A stretch of DNA of 64,000 nucleotides from Chloranthus sessilifolius (Eukaryota > Streptophyta > Magnoliopsida > Chloranthales > Chloranthaceae). The translations under genes and the position numbers were made by a program. The notes below the pieces were generated by a model. The model was given only the letters and a program-made list of their open reading frames with translations, did no database searches and had not been told where the DNA came from. The stretch is from assembly GCA_021018995.1 (NCBI GenBank), contig CM037596.1, forward strand, positions 12,103,501-12,167,500. Direction: 5' to 3'. Below are positions 21,734-34,123 of this stretch, piece after piece (position 1 is the stretch's first letter; each line of letters opens with the position of its first letter).

Positions 21734-22222
21734 AAACCTATTTTTTAAAAGAAAATTTTAATTTGGGGCCCCTGAAAATTGAGGCCCAAGGCAGCCCCCT
21801 CGCTAGCCTTAGTCTAGGGCCGACTCTGACCTTTATAAAAAAATTATCTTCCTCTCCCTCATCGGTATATGTCTCGCTCATCCCCAACTCCTCTTCTCCA
21901 CGTAACCAAGATATCAAGTATCTGTCAACACCGACACATATATCGGTTTTTCGGCCAATTGACTGCATCGGTGCCAATACATGATTGACTGATACGCCCA
22001 GTTCTGAGTAAGTTGTAACGCGTGTTTCTCGACCTCATAGATGATGAAAGATGACCGTAGGTCCAAATTATTATCATTGATGCACACTTCAAAAGCTAGG
22101 GAAGCATACCTTCGCCAATGTTTAGATTTCCAAGACATCCGCTGGACAAGTAGTGTTGTACAGCTCAAAAGGCACCAGAAATAATATGAATCTGTATTGG
22201 AACCAACAACCTATGATTTTAA
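20461..22222. other. Flanking DNA, no gene recognised
   Basis: No protein-like ORF. It contains a GA microsatellite at 20672-20702, GA-rich text at 21570-21640 and a long TA microsatellite. The phrase ctagggccgactctgacc near 21814 looks like a hAT-type terminus, but no partner end was found. Confidence 0.5.
21661..21731. repeat. (TA)n microsatellite, about 35 units
   Basis: Uninterrupted ta repeat. Confidence 0.97.
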
Positions 22223-22225
22223 TTA

Positions 22226-23945
22226 GGGCCTGTTTGGATAGGGAGAAAAGAAAAGAAATCATAAGAAATGAAAGGAAATGTGATACTTTCCTATGTTTGA
22301 CAACAAAATTATGTCACTGAAAATCATAAGAATATTAAAAATTTTCTTTTCCATTAAAAACTGACAAATCCCTCTAAAATAGGAGGATTTCATCCGAAAT
22401 TTTTTGTCATTCTCGATTTCTCTCTTTCTCTCTCCTCTATCTCTCACTCACTTTTTTAATAAATAAATTGAAACAAAATCAACTATTGAAAAAATTACAA
22501 AAATTAAAATAAAATAATTAAAATAAAATAAAATAATAAAAAGAAAAAAATAATAAAAATAATAAAAAAAATAATACTTAAAAAAATTAATAATAAATTT
22601 TTTTTTAAAATAAAATAAAAATAATTAAATAAAAAAAAATTAAACAATTAAAAAAATTAAAAATTAAAAAATTAAAAAATTAAAAAACTAAAAATAATAA
22701 AAATAATAAAATAATACAAAAATTCAAAATAAAAAATATTTTTTTAATAAAAATAAAAATAAAAATACAAAAATTTTAAAATTTTAAATTTTAATTTTAA
22801 AAATTTTAAATTTAAAATTTTAAAATTTAAAATTTTAAAAATTATCAATTATAAAAATAAATAAAAATAAATTTTTTTAATAAAATAAATAATAAATAAA
22901 AATACAAAATTTTTCAAAATAAAATAAAATTAGAAATTTTAAAAATAAATTCAAATAAAAATTAAAAAATTAAAATTTTAAAAATTAAAATAAAATTAAA
23001 ATAAAATAAAAATAAAAAATAAATTTTTTTAAATAAAATAAATTTAAAATAAATTAAAATAAAAAATAAAAATACCAAATTTTAAAAAAAATTTAAAATT
23101 TTAAAAATAAAAAAATAGAATAAAAAATAATAAAATAAAATAATAAATAAAATAAATAAATAAATAAATATATAAAAATAAAAAAAATAAAAATTTTAAA
23201 TATAAAATAGTCAAATAATAAAATAAAATAAATAAATAATAATAATATTTAAATAATAATAATAAATCAAACAATAAAATAAAGTAATAAAAATAAAAGA
23301 AATTTTTTTTTTTTTAATTATTTTTTTTTTTTTTTTTTTTTTGTAATTTTTATTTTTTAATTATTTTATCAAAAGAAAGAGAGAGAGAAAGAGAGAGTGA
23401 TTTTATTATTTATTTTTTTGCTTTTTATTTAATTTTTATTTATTTATTTTTAAAATAAAGTAAAAAATAATAATAATAAAATTAAATTTTAAAAAAAAAT
23501 TTAAAAGAAAAAAATTTAATAATAATAATAAATAAATAAAAATTAAATCTCTCTCTCTCTCTCTTTTTTAGCTCTTTATTATCATTCTTCTTTTTAGATG
23601 TCTCTCTCTCTGAGTCTCTCTCTCCTAAATTTTCTCTCTCTAAATACTTCTTTTAATTTCTCTCTCTTAATTTTTTTCTCTCCTCAAATTTGTCTTTCTC
23701 TTAAATTTACTTTTTCTCTTTCCTAATTTTTCTTTCTCTCACGAAATTTTCTTTATAATAAAAAATTAAATTTATTACGTGTGTGAGATATACTATCGAT
23801 AATGGTCATTTTCTATTTTCTATATGCCAATTGCACAATCCAAACACCGTAAAACAATGAATTCCTATGAATTCCCAAAGAGCTAGAATCCATTGGATTT
23901 ACAAAATCTTTTCCTATATTTTCCGAAAAATTGCCAAATAGACCC
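22226..23945. mobile_element. Harbinger-like non-autonomous element with AT-only interior
   Basis: The left end gggcctgtttgg and the right end ccaaatagaccc are imperfect inverted copies, flanked by tta on each side (22223-22225 and 23946-23948). A 3-bp TTA duplicate and a GGSCYTGTTTGG-like end are typical of PIF/Harbinger and Tourist MITEs. The interior has no ORF. About 22450-23330 is almost purely A and T, bordered by CT- and GA-rich runs. Confidence 0.65.
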
Positions 23946-23948
23946 TTA

Positions 23949-25517
23949 GGCCTTGTTTGATAAAACTCATGAAAATGGTTTTTTTTTTTTTACTTTACAT
24001 GGGCTTGTAAATAAAATAACTTATGGGAAGTTTTATTTCTAAAATTTTACAATGGTTTGATTTTATTTTTTTCAACCGTTTGGCTACATTGTGCAAAATT
24101 ATTTTCCTAAGGCATCATTCTTCACACCATGTATACCTGTAACTTCACCCCATCTCGTCGAGCCAAAATGCATTAATCGCTTTGAATTAGAACATGAATT
24201 TTTTTTTTTTGTCCCAACTTTTTACAAGATGAGTCTTGAGATCATGGGCATACACTCAGATAATTAGTTTTTTATGATATACCCATGATCTCAAGATGCA
24301 TCATGTGGAAGATTGGAATAAAAAAACAATCTCCTTTGTCAGATTCAAAGCAGTCAATGCATGTTGGCCGGAGGAGATGGGGCAAGGTTACGATTTTACA
24401 GTGTAAATAAATGGTACGATTATGAGGTGAGGTTGCTATGAGTCATTTGGTAAAGATTATGCTCGATGCGAATCTTTTCACTTATGATCTTTAGATCATG
24501 GCCTTCAAATTAAGTGGCTTAGATGGTTGAGTTATATTTATTGGCGTCGCTGTTTATGGGTACCTCTGTTCAAGTCCATACGATCTCTGAAAGCATCCAC
24601 GTCTCACACCCATAGAGGTACCTACCCTATTATTCAAGGGGTTGAAAGTGGTTTCATATATACACGCTTCTCTGCACTTTGGAAATCATTGATTTCTTCT
24701 AATTAGATGATGGAGATTGTGTTTCACCCCCAATCTTCCACACAATAGATCTTGAGATCATGGTGCATTGATCTGACGGTCAATTTTTTATTCCAAGTGT
24801 TACAGATCCCCCAAAAATGGTACTAAAATAACATTTTGGTGCGATTTGTGCCATATGATTCAAGGGCCAGATTTTGGGGATACGTGACACATGGAATAAA
24901 AAATCGATCATTTGATAGGTTCATCATGATCTTAAGATCTATTATATTGAAGTTCAGGGTGAAAGACGATCTTCATCATCTGATTAGAAGGAATCAATGG
25001 TTTACAAGGGGTATGGGACGTGGGCGCAAATAGAGGTGCACAAATCACAATAGATCTTGAGATTATGGTGCACTGATTTGACGGTCAATTTTTTATTCCA
25101 AGTGTCACAGATCCCCCAAAAATGGTACTAAAGTCACATTTCAGTGTGATTTGTGCCATATGATTCAAGGGCCAGATTTTGGGGATACATGACACATGGA
25201 ATAAAAAACCGACCATCTGATAGGTTCATCATGATCTTAAGATCTATTATGTTGAAGTTCAGGGTGAAATATGATCTCCATCATCTGATTAGAAGGAATC
25301 AATGGTTTAGAAGGGGCATGGGATGTGGGCGCAAATAGAGGTAACTTTCATTTTTTCCCGCAACAGCAGATTTTTAGCTGAAAATATTTTGTGGGTTATT
25401 TTATCATATTTCTCGGATAAGTGGGACCCACTGAATTTCCGGCTGGAAATCCACTTTATGTAAAAAATCAAAATTTTCACGAGTTTTTTTGAAGAACTCG
25501 GATTGCCAAACAAGGCC
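23949..25517. mobile_element. Second Harbinger-like element, abutting the first
   Basis: The ends ggccttgtttg and caaacaaggcc are perfect inverted copies with tta on each side (23946-23948 and 25518-25520). It shares its left tta with the previous element. The inner part holds a 305-bp tandem duplication and an inverted-repeat family also seen at 32898-35110. No transposase ORF. Confidence 0.7.
24743..25341. repeat. 305-bp tandem duplication
   Basis: Copy one runs from 24743 and copy two from 25048. Both begin caatagatcttgag and end gcgcaaatagaggt. They differ at roughly one base in 20-25. Confidence 0.85.
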
Positions 25518-25520
25518 TTA

Positions 25521-26050
25521 ATGTAATTAGTTCTCGTTTTTATCGGAATTAATCCTACCGGAGTTTTTGAGGGGGGCTGGCTGAGTAAATTTATTCGTCC
25601 CACCATTAATGCTTACGTGGGAAACATAAACTGCAAAACCCTCTTATAGTTTCGAAGGTCTCCAGCTTCTTAAATCTTGGAAATTATAGATTATTTATTC
25701 CTTCAATTCTCAAGGAGTACGTGTTTTCAGTCGACTCATGGGTCCCGGAATTCCTTGTGAACAACTCAAACCCATAAAACTGAAGCTTCTGGGCGACAAA
25801 GATAAAACTGAGTAATATATATTCGTTGAAGCCAGAATAAGATTTCGTTGATATTCTCTTCAGCTTCTTAACACTGCCTTTGGGAACCAACCTTAAATCT
25901 TTGCAATTGTTGGTTACTTATTTCTTTTTATTTTTTTAAAGGACATCCATCTGTATCGGTATTAGTCGATCCGTATCGGTCCTCCATGGTCTAATACTTG
26001 GTACCGATACCTGAGTTGACACCTTGATTATCACCGCATTGGTCATGCTC
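25521..26050. other. Flanking DNA, nothing recognised
   Basis: No gene, no clear repeat ends. The phrase ccgatacgtatcgg-like text near 25950-26010 recurs loosely near 21930, 33610 and 34860. Confidence 0.4.
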
Positions 26051-26055
26051 GTGAT

Positions 26056-26330
26056 TTATTTGTTCCTATACATAAAAACATTCCAAATGTCTTCAAGGGA
26101 AGACGAGGATTGGGAAGGTGCACACAATTTGGTGCTACGAGGGTATTGATTTTGTTCTTGAGGCTCATAGGGGTAATTAATTGGGAAATAACTCTGGCTA
26201 GAGTCAGGCATTATATTCCACATGGACGGCTGATTCTGTCCCTTCATGTCGTTTCTGCCCTGTCATGTCGTTTGATTCTGCCAGATATAGGTGCTCCAGA
26301 AGGGATTTCGGTAATTACGCTTGTGTAGGG
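26056..26330 (-). pseudogene. gag: Gypsy gag fragment (minus strand remnant)
   Basis: Read on the minus strand this gives NYRNPFWSTYIWQNQ, MWNIMPDSSQSYFPINYPYE and then SSSLEDIWNVFMYR, with one stop. The layout (Asn/Tyr/Gln-rich stretch, then SSLED and a helix) resembles the region after the zinc knuckle in Tat/Athila gag. It lies downstream, in minus orientation, of the LTR-like remnant described next, which supports the call. Confidence 0.4.
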
Positions 26331-26459
26331 TAGAGATTATGATTGTTAAATAGACACATTGATTGAAAGTGAAACAGACTTCCACAACTAGCATACATTT
26401 CTAGATCGAACCTATACATTGACATGACAGTATACCGATAGAACACACAATTTTTTCAT

Positions 26460-27039
26460 TTTTTTAAAGATTAGTAAAAGAATTAATTTACTACCTTATT
26501 TCAATTCGAAATTCATAAAATTCGCAAGTGCCTGAATCGTAAGTTCAAAAAGTTCAAGCAAGTGCACATCCGGTCCAACAGAGATTTAATAAACAAAGAT
26601 TTAGAAAGAATTAAAAGTTTAGCAAAAAAATAATCCTAACCTAATATGAAAATAGATAAAAATAAGAGATGAAAAAATTCTAAAAGTAAACTGAATAATA
26701 AATCTAAACAAGTATACATCAAGAATTTAAATCCACATAATTAGATCATGTATTTCTTTACTACATAGATCCTAGATTATGATTAGGGTTGAACTATCAC
26801 AATTATTAAGAAATTACCAATTCCACAATGATTTATGTTCTCCCGCGCCAAAAAGTGTTAAATCTAAATCATTAAATGTACTTAACGGTGTTAAATCGCA
26901 AGAAATATTTATATCCAATATTGAACTCCTAGATCCCAACACTTAATTTATAAGGATTAATTTCGAATCATCAGTAGAGCATGACTAATATCCATATTCA
27001 AATCGAATCAGATCTTATAAATTACTAATAGGGCATAGA
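26460..27039 (-). repeat. Degraded gypsy LTR, 3' part, minus strand, cut by S1
   Basis: On the minus strand the text ends in ggatgtgcacttgcttgaac, like the last part of Athila-type LTRs (compare tcttgtgcacttgcaaggg in element II). It continues on the other side of S1 at 29600. No PBS could be made out. Confidence 0.45.
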
Positions 27040-27629
27040 TGTAATATCTCGAAATTTACGCGTTAAACAGTGACCTTAGGATCCGTGCCCGACTGGTCAT
27101 AAGTTTGACCATGTAAGAGTTCACTAGTTGACGTAGGATAAGATGAACGGATGAGATGTGAGAATTTAAGTGAATGTGTGGAATGTGACGAAATCTGGAG
27201 TCACATACACCTACTTCCGATATATGTGCTCAACACACAGGTTGAAGGAGAGATAAAAGGGTTTAATAGCCCTAGTTTCTCTTTTGTTTGGTTGTTGAGA
27301 GAGAGTAAAGAAGACAGAGAGAGAAGGAGAGCATAGTTACTGCAAGGAGTTAATGCCAGTTGAGGAATGGGGATTCAAGCAATTAACGCCGGATTCGACG
27401 CGAGGGATTCGCTAAAACCAAGGCTGAAACCCTAGCCTTTCCAACCACTAGATCCAATCAATTTGATATTGATTGAAAGTAAAATCTGTGTGAATTCAAT
27501 GCATAAGTTATGAGAGTTTAATTGTAGTTAGGAATGGTTTAAATCATAGGATAAAGGCTTAGAAAAAGAAAGAAATTAGAATGGAAAAGATTTGGAAGAA
27601 CAGCCCAAAAGGAAGCTGAATCTGGCCAA

Positions 27630-28072
27630 ATCGACTAATCGAAATTGGGTTTCGATTAATCGATTTTCTTCAAGAAGTTGAAAAGTCAAATAACTCGAAT
27701 TCGATTAATCGAACTGAGTTTCGATTAATCGACTTTGGATTTCGATTAATCGATTTAGGTGTCGATTAATCGACTGGAAACCTCCAATGGCTGAAGGAAA
27801 GTAGTTTGGGGAAATCGACTAATCGAATTGGGATTTTGATTAATCGATTTCGGATTTCGATTAATCGATCTCACATTAATCGATTTTGAAAATTCGATTA
27901 CTCGAATTGAGAATCGAACTGAAAGAGTTGAGAATTTCGATTAATCGATTTGGAATCGATTAATCGATTGAGAATCTCGATTAATCGATTTGGAATCTCG
28001 ATTAATCAATTTTGGGAATCGATTAATCGAATTGGATTCAATTAATCGACTTTGGAGTTCGATTAATCGACT
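27630..28072 (+). repeat. Palindrome array in S1
   Basis: About 18 copies of tcgattaatcga or close variants, with the TTAA core dominant and a few CTAA cores at the start. Confidence 0.88.
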
Positions 28073-29518
28073 GACTTAAATTTTGTTGACTGTTTAATTT
28101 GACTTCAAGATTCTTGGGGGGTCTTGGACCTTCCTTGTTACATCCTTAATGATGTGTTGCATGTGTTATGTTGTATCATAGGTGGTACGTATGATCGTGG
28201 GCACAAGGAGCCACGTGAGACTTTGATGCGTGATTTATCAGAGACTTGAGGTAGGGAACACATTGAACATTTATTTTAATTTACAAGAGCATGTATGTAA
28301 TGATATAGAATCAAATTGAAAATTATTTCATTGTTTAAAGTATTGTGAAAAGTGTGTGTGAGTGACATCAATAAGAGCATCTAATAATGAGCCATCCCCA
28401 GGGGATGAGGAAGTGAAGTAATAAGAGCATCAGGTGTGATGCAAGTGAATAGATACATCCCAAGGATGTATCTAAGATTGAATAATGTCTGATAGGGCCT
28501 AACTGATATAAGATACCACACTTACACGGTGAATAACTATATGTAAAGCACCTGATCTTTTTGTTATTTGAGATTTGATAGGATACCCTACCGACGTGGC
28601 GGGATATCCACGACTGACGCGGCAGGATATTCGTGACCGATACGGCGGCGAAACCGTAAGTCAGTGCGGAGGCTTATCCGTACACAGTAAGCACACCCCA
28701 GGGGTGTTGAATTGAGATAAGTTGAAACCCCGCTATCAATTCCCAGGGAAAAGGGGCTTGAATACTATTTGTATTCCCAGGGAATACGTTTAAAACTGTC
28801 TATATAGATGACGATGAATGGTATCTCATCGGAGCTCGATGCTATATTGCTCGGAGATTACTTAAGTTGAAAGGTTAAGTTTTGCTTTAGGCCTATCCAG
28901 TGTCATTCATGATTAATTAAAAGACATGTGTAACTACCAGTAAAGTGTGATCATAAAATTCTAGCTTTTCAACTATTTTTCTCAATATCTGCATAGTCAC
29001 ATCATACTTAGAATATCATGAAATATATGTGAGGTTTTAATCTATATGTTCACTGTGTTTTGTTCCCTATTGAGCTAGGATGTAGCTCACCCCTTAGACC
29101 ATATGTCGCAGGTCCACTATTAGCAGCTGCTGGGGCCTCAAGGGACGTTAACCCTTGTGAGTCGGACCTTGCGCCTGGTGACAAGTTGGAGCCACCTCCT
29201 AAGGACTTCTTCTAGAGGACTCCGTTGTGCATCTTTGAGAGTTTTTGTGAGCTTATTTGGTACGGCTTGGTATGTCAAGCCTTGTTTTTGTTACACAATG
29301 TAATTAAATTATGGGATTATTCTTTTGGGGCGAACCATCTATGATGATTGGCAATCATCGATGGTTCGGATCGGTTCTCCATTCATGCAGGGGCATGAAG
29401 GCAGAACTGTCTTTTGAGAGGGTTTTTAAAATGATATTTACTCCGCAATTCTAATTATTATTTTCAGTTCATTATTATTGCTTGATATACCAGTGTTCCG
29501 TGCTAAGTCAAGGGGAAC

Positions 29519-29557
29519 GGTCAAGATGATCGTGCTGATGGCATGATCATCTTGACC
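29519..29557. repeat. Hairpin near the 3' end of S1
   Basis: ggtcaagatgatcgtgc and gcatgatcatcttgacc pair over 17 bases with one G/T-type mismatch around a 5-base loop. Other members of the family have only the first arm here. Confidence 0.8.
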
Positions 29558-29599
29558 GTGACACCCCGGTTTCGAGGTGCCGAAAATCGGGCTGTCACA

Positions 29600-30200
29600 A
29601 TAACATAAATTTAAAACATTAAACACATGTACCTAATCATAAATCCGATCTAAGCAATTAGAAATATATTACTAATTATTCCTCATTAATTCCTAATACA
29701 TAATAAAATTAGCCAGACATTACAAAGAACAAACAAGAAAAAACTTGAAAGGTTTAGAGAGACAACCTCAGTTAGTAATAAACTTGAATCTTCTAAACAA
29801 AAGCCTTCTAAGATATTGATCTCTTTCTCTAATACCTAAGTTTTTCTCTCATAAAACCTAAAATAAAGTCTTTACTCTCTTTATAAAACCCTAAGGGACT
29901 ATATATATAAGCCAAAACAAATTAGGGTTACAAAAGGACTAAAATCCGATTAAAACGGGCCCAATTTCGGTCCATCAGTGTTTCGAGCAACCCAGGCGAG
30001 CTTAACAGACACAACTGCGTTATTTTTATTATAACTTTTGACTCCGAACTCCGATTGATGTGATTCTTATGTCGTTAGAAATAAAACAAAAAGTTTTACA
30101 CCTTTCCTTGAGTAGCCTAATCGTGAATCAAACGTTTTAATAGTCAAATTTTGGATTAAGTCGGGATAAGTTCTAGATTTCTTGAGATCACTCGGATGTC
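29600..30200 (-). repeat. Degraded gypsy LTR, 5' part, minus strand
   Basis: Continuation of the LTR cut by S1. On the minus strand it has ttatatatatagtccc (near 29899-29915) as a TATA-like signal. It also carries text parallel to the shared LTR module (ataacttttgactccgaact near 30039 on the + strand) seen in elements II-IV. Confidence 0.45.
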
Positions 30201-30401
30201 ACATTTTTCTGAGCTCTTGATCCTGTGTAACTTCCACCTTTTAGCCACTCTTTCATCTAACTTTTCTCAAGACCTATAAAACTCTCAACTCTACGGAAAT
30301 GTCATTAAATGGCATTCATATTGAAAAAAATAATGAAAATATGAAAGCAAAAATAAAGGAAATGAAATCAATAGTAGAACTTAAAGGCACGTTAAGATAA
30401 A

Positions 30402-31006
30402 CGCATTCTATAAACATTATTTGCCTCTTTCCGGTTAGAATCGCGATAGCAAAAAAAGAGAATAACAAATACGTTCCTGGGATACAACCAAGTCCAACCC
30501 TCTGCAATTTTTTTTGTATTTGCATTCAAAAAAAAAAAATTTGAACACTACGTAATATGCTCAAAAAGAAATAAATAAATTCTTATTTTCTTGTGTCTTT
30601 CTAACAGAGATCTTATCTCTATTTATAGAGAAAATCTCGAACCATTATGTCTTTTCAGATTACGGTGAATAGATTTCAGATCTCTTGTGTCTTTTAGAGA
30701 GTTGTCTTTTCAGATAAAGATAAACGATAAGGCATCTTTTTGTAGAAAAAGATATTAGCCGTTTAAGACACATTTCGGAGAAAAAATCTTTAAAATTTGT
30801 TACGCTTATTTTTACCACAAGACTTAATTTTTACCATAAGAAAAGTTTATCTTGAAATAAATTAAGAAAGAAACTTTGTTAAAACTCTTTATGAAAAAAA
30901 AAAGTGAATCTTGAAATAAATCAAGAAAAAAAGTTTTTTATTTTTTAAAGCCTTTAAAATATATAACAATCTCCCACTATTTGAAAAAGTTTTAAAAAAT
31001 ATACAA
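30402..31006 (-). repeat. LTR-like direct repeat, copy 1 (3' LTR of a minus-strand element)
   Basis: 605 bases repeated at 31880-32541. On the minus strand it starts tgttgtatatttttt, directly preceded by aataatgggagat, which looks like a copia-type PPT. Flanking 30201-30401 shows nothing recognisable. Confidence 0.55.
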
Positions 31007-31705
31007 CAATCTCCCATTATTTTTAAAAGTTAAAAAAAATAATCTAATTGGACATATGAAAATTATAATATATAAATGAAAGTATCTAAAAGATTTGAAC
31101 TTTCACTTAGTGTAAGTATATTGATAAATTAACTCAAAGTTTATCAAGCTGCTTAGTAACTTATAGTCTTGAACTAAGGACCGTATCCAATAAACCAAAT
31201 ATACTACCCACATTATACTTTATAAAACTTAGTGTTCTTAAAAAGCTATGTCATTTACGTTCATGTTCTTTACTCTGATTTCTTGAGTGCTCTAGAAGAG
31301 TCTATTACTCTATACGAAGAGTCTATTACTCTATAGGAAGTGGCCCATCTTCCACACTCAAATAGGTGAATCCATCAAGAGTTACTCCTGTATACAAATT
31401 CAACTTAAATAAGGTTATAGATTCATTAAGAGAATCAATCTCATTCTCTCTCACAGGATTAACACTAGCTTGGTAAATATAAGAGAATGAATTAATTTTG
31501 AACATATAGTTCATTCTAGTGACAACACAATCACTCGTTCAATTTGTTTTTCCCATTGAACCTAAGTGATGGTTCACAAAACTTAGATTAGGTTTTCATT
31601 GAAGGTGACTTTTATTTATTAGACCTCAACCCCATTCCATTAGATGTTTTATGTAAGTATTTTCTTATTAAGTTCTATTCTTGATTTCATCTCCTTTATT
31701 TTCAT
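31007..31705 (-). other. Interior between the LTR-like repeats, non-coding
   Basis: About 0.7 kb with no ORF over 62 residues and no recognised domain. A small CACTA MITE follows. If the repeats are LTRs, this is a deleted or TRIM-like element without genes. Confidence 0.4.
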
Positions 31706-31864
31706 ACTACAAAAAATAAGACAATTAGCACCAGCCAATAACTGCTGCTATTAACAAAAGAACTATCACTAATACCCTTGCCGCTAATACTCTTAATAGT
31801 TTTTTTGTTAATAGCAGCAGTTTTTTATAAAAACCTGTCGCTAATACTCTTATTTTTTGTAGTG
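31706..31864. mobile_element. CACTA-type MITE
   Basis: The ends actacaaaaaataag and cttattttttgtagtg are inverted copies with the CACTA-like terminus. The inner part has a second inverted pair, ctgctgctattaaca and tgttaatagcagcag. Length about 159 bp. Confidence 0.65.
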
Positions 31865-31879
31865 CCAATATTTTTTTTA

Positions 31880-32541
31880 ATAATTCTAAACGTTATTTGC
31901 ATCCTTTCGATTGAAATCGCGATAACATAAGAAGAGAATAGCAAACACGTTTCTGGGATACAATCAAGCCCAACCCTCTATGATTCTTTTTGTGTTTGCA
32001 CTCACAAAAATAATTCTAAACGCTACGTAATATGCCCAAAAAGAAAAAAAAAAAAAAAATTCTTATCTTCTTGTGTTTTTTCTTGAGTCTTTCTAATGGA
32101 GATTTTATCTCTATTTATAGAGAAAATTTCGAATCATTGTGTCTTTTCAGATTACGGTGAAGAGATTTCAGATCTCTTGTGTCTTTTCACAGAGTTATCT
32201 TTTCAGATAAAAATAAACGATAATGCATCTTTTCAAAAGAAAAGATGACCGTTAAAACCCTTTTCATAAAAAACTATTCATTAAAGTTTTTTTTCGTAGA
32301 AAAAGATAATAGCCGTTTAAGATACCTTTTCGGAGAAAAAATCTTTAAAATTTGTTACACTTATTTTTATCACAAGACTTATTTTTTATCACAAGGAAAG
32401 TTTATCTTGAAATAAATAAAAAAAGACAGTTTGTTAAAAAATTTTATGAAAAAAAAAGTAAATTTTGAAATAAATCAAAAAAGAAAATAAAATATATAAT
32501 AATCTCCCACTATTTGAAAAAGTTTTAAAATATATACAACA
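31880..32541 (-). repeat. LTR-like direct repeat, copy 2 (5' LTR of the minus-strand element)
   Basis: Matches 30402-31006, including cgcgata, ctgggatacaa, tctatttatagagaaaat and ctcccactatttgaaaaag. No PBS is seen to its left; the CACTA MITE may have disturbed it. Confidence 0.55.
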
Positions 32542-32889
32542 ATTCATTAACACTTTTCAACACTTACTAATAACTTCTCAATTTTTGTATGAGTAACAAT
32601 AACTTCTCTTGAAGATGAAATTGCTTTCATTCAAAAAAGCGCTACCGACAAAAGTTTATATATCCTCTTTGTTGATTAGCTATAATTTTGCTCTATTTGT
32701 TTGAAATATTTGACATGAGAGAAATGTATATTCGATGGGAAAATTTCTAGCAAGAAGATGGATATAGATGAAACATGGACTTCACCCGTCTATACCTTGG
32801 TGTTATTTTTTAACCTTTTCCACTTATGCATTCCCTATACATTGCTATTCTTATTGAAGTTATACTTTTTACCGACAAAAGAAAAGCAT
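32542..32889. other. Spacer, nothing recognised
   Basis: AT-rich, no ORF, no clear repeat. Confidence 0.4.
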
Positions 32890-32897
32890 TTTACCTA

Positions 32898-33437
32898 AGA
32901 GTACCTTTAATTAATCCATGAGTTCACTCAAACTGAAACACATTGATTGCGTTGAATCAGATGATGGAGATCATTTTTCCTCCCAATCTTTCACATGATG
33001 GATTTTGAGTTCATTGGCTTACCATTAGGTACCATCAAACGGCCTATTTTTAATTTCACATGGTACACATCCAAAAAAGTGACTTTAAAATCAATTTTGA
33101 GATCGTTTATCCTTCCAATCTTTCACATGATGGATCTTGAGTTCATTGGCATACCATCAAGTACCATCAGACGGTTTATTTTTTATTTCACATGGTACAC
33201 ACCCAAAAAAATGACCTTAAAATCAATTTTGAGCTTGGACATGATGTTAAAGTCACTTATTTTCGATGTGTCCCACATGAAATAAAACACTAACCGACTG
33301 ATGGTATGCCCATGATCTCAAGATCCATTGTGTGAAAGATTGGGAGGATAAACAGTCACCATCATTTGATTCAACATAGTCAATGAATTTCAGCGTGGGT
33401 GAACTCAAAGATTTTATAGGTGGATTTAAAGGTACTC
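32898..33437. mobile_element. MITE with long inverted ends and 8-bp flanking duplicate
   Basis: The ends agagtacctttaa and ttaaaggtactc continue as imperfect inverted copies for about 60 bases. tttaccta flanks both sides (32890-32897 and 33438-33445), which suits a hAT-like origin. A 122-bp unit is tandemly duplicated inside (32985-33230). Confidence 0.75.
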
Positions 33438-33748
33438 TTTACCTAATACCAGCCCACTGGAGACATTAGCGGGTCGGGTCATACATTTTAATTTCCACTC
33501 ATATTAGCACGTTTTTGTAATAAAAAATAAATAAAAATATTTGGTAATAAAGTTTTGTGAGTGACACTTTTTTTATAAGGACGGATCTTGAGCAAGGAAT
33601 CAAATATCGGCTGATTTCGATACGCATCAGCAATACGTATCAATTTTTTGACCAACCGATACATATGGGTTTTCACAGTTATTTTTGTGTTGTCATATGA
33701 CACAATAGTACACCGCCAACGCACACATTATCACAGGGATAAGGAAAA

Positions 33749-34113
33749 GAGTACCTTTAAATTCACCCGCTGAATCTTTGAGTTCACCCAAGCCGAAACT
33801 CATTGAGCGCTTTGAATCCGACGATATAGATTGTTTTTCATTACAATCTTTCCCATGATGAATATGATATCATGCTCATACCATCCACAGTCAATTTTTT
33901 ATTTCACTTGGTATCCATTTCAAAAAACTGGCCTTAACATCACGTGGAACTCATGACGCTCAAATAAGGCTACTTTTTTGGGATGTGTACTACGTGAAAT
34001 CAAAAAATTATCGTTTGTTGGTACGCCCATGATCTCAAGATCCATCATGTGAAAGATTGGGATGAAAAATAATATCCATCGACAAATTCAAAGCAGTGGA
34101 TTTAAAGGTACTC
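33749..34113. mobile_element. Second copy of the gagtacctttaaat MITE family
   Basis: The ends gagtacctttaaat and atttaaaggtactc are inverted copies. The inner part carries the same atctcaagatccatcatgtg phrase as the previous MITE. No clean TSD found. Confidence 0.65.
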
Positions 34114-34123
34114 TAGTGAAAAT

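Larger units (their letters stand above)
27040..29599 (+). mobile_element. Solo LTR S1 of the element I family
   Basis: Starts tgtaatatctcg and ends ggctgtcaca. Its order matches the element I LTR throughout, including the palindrome array (27630-28072, mostly TTAA cores). No interior follows or precedes it, so it is a solo LTR left by recombination. The flanks ataga and ataac agree at only three of five bases, so the TSD is not proven. Confidence 0.85.

Noticed and set aside
21750-21835. hAT element end (ctagggccgactctgacc)
   Set aside because: No matching second end or 8-bp duplicate could be found.
21646-21984. ORF of 112 codons on the + strand
   Set aside because: A third of it is the translated (TA)n microsatellite, and the rest has no domain.
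27035-29604. Target duplicate for S1
   Set aside because: The flanks ataga and ataac differ at two of five bases, so I did not claim a TSD.
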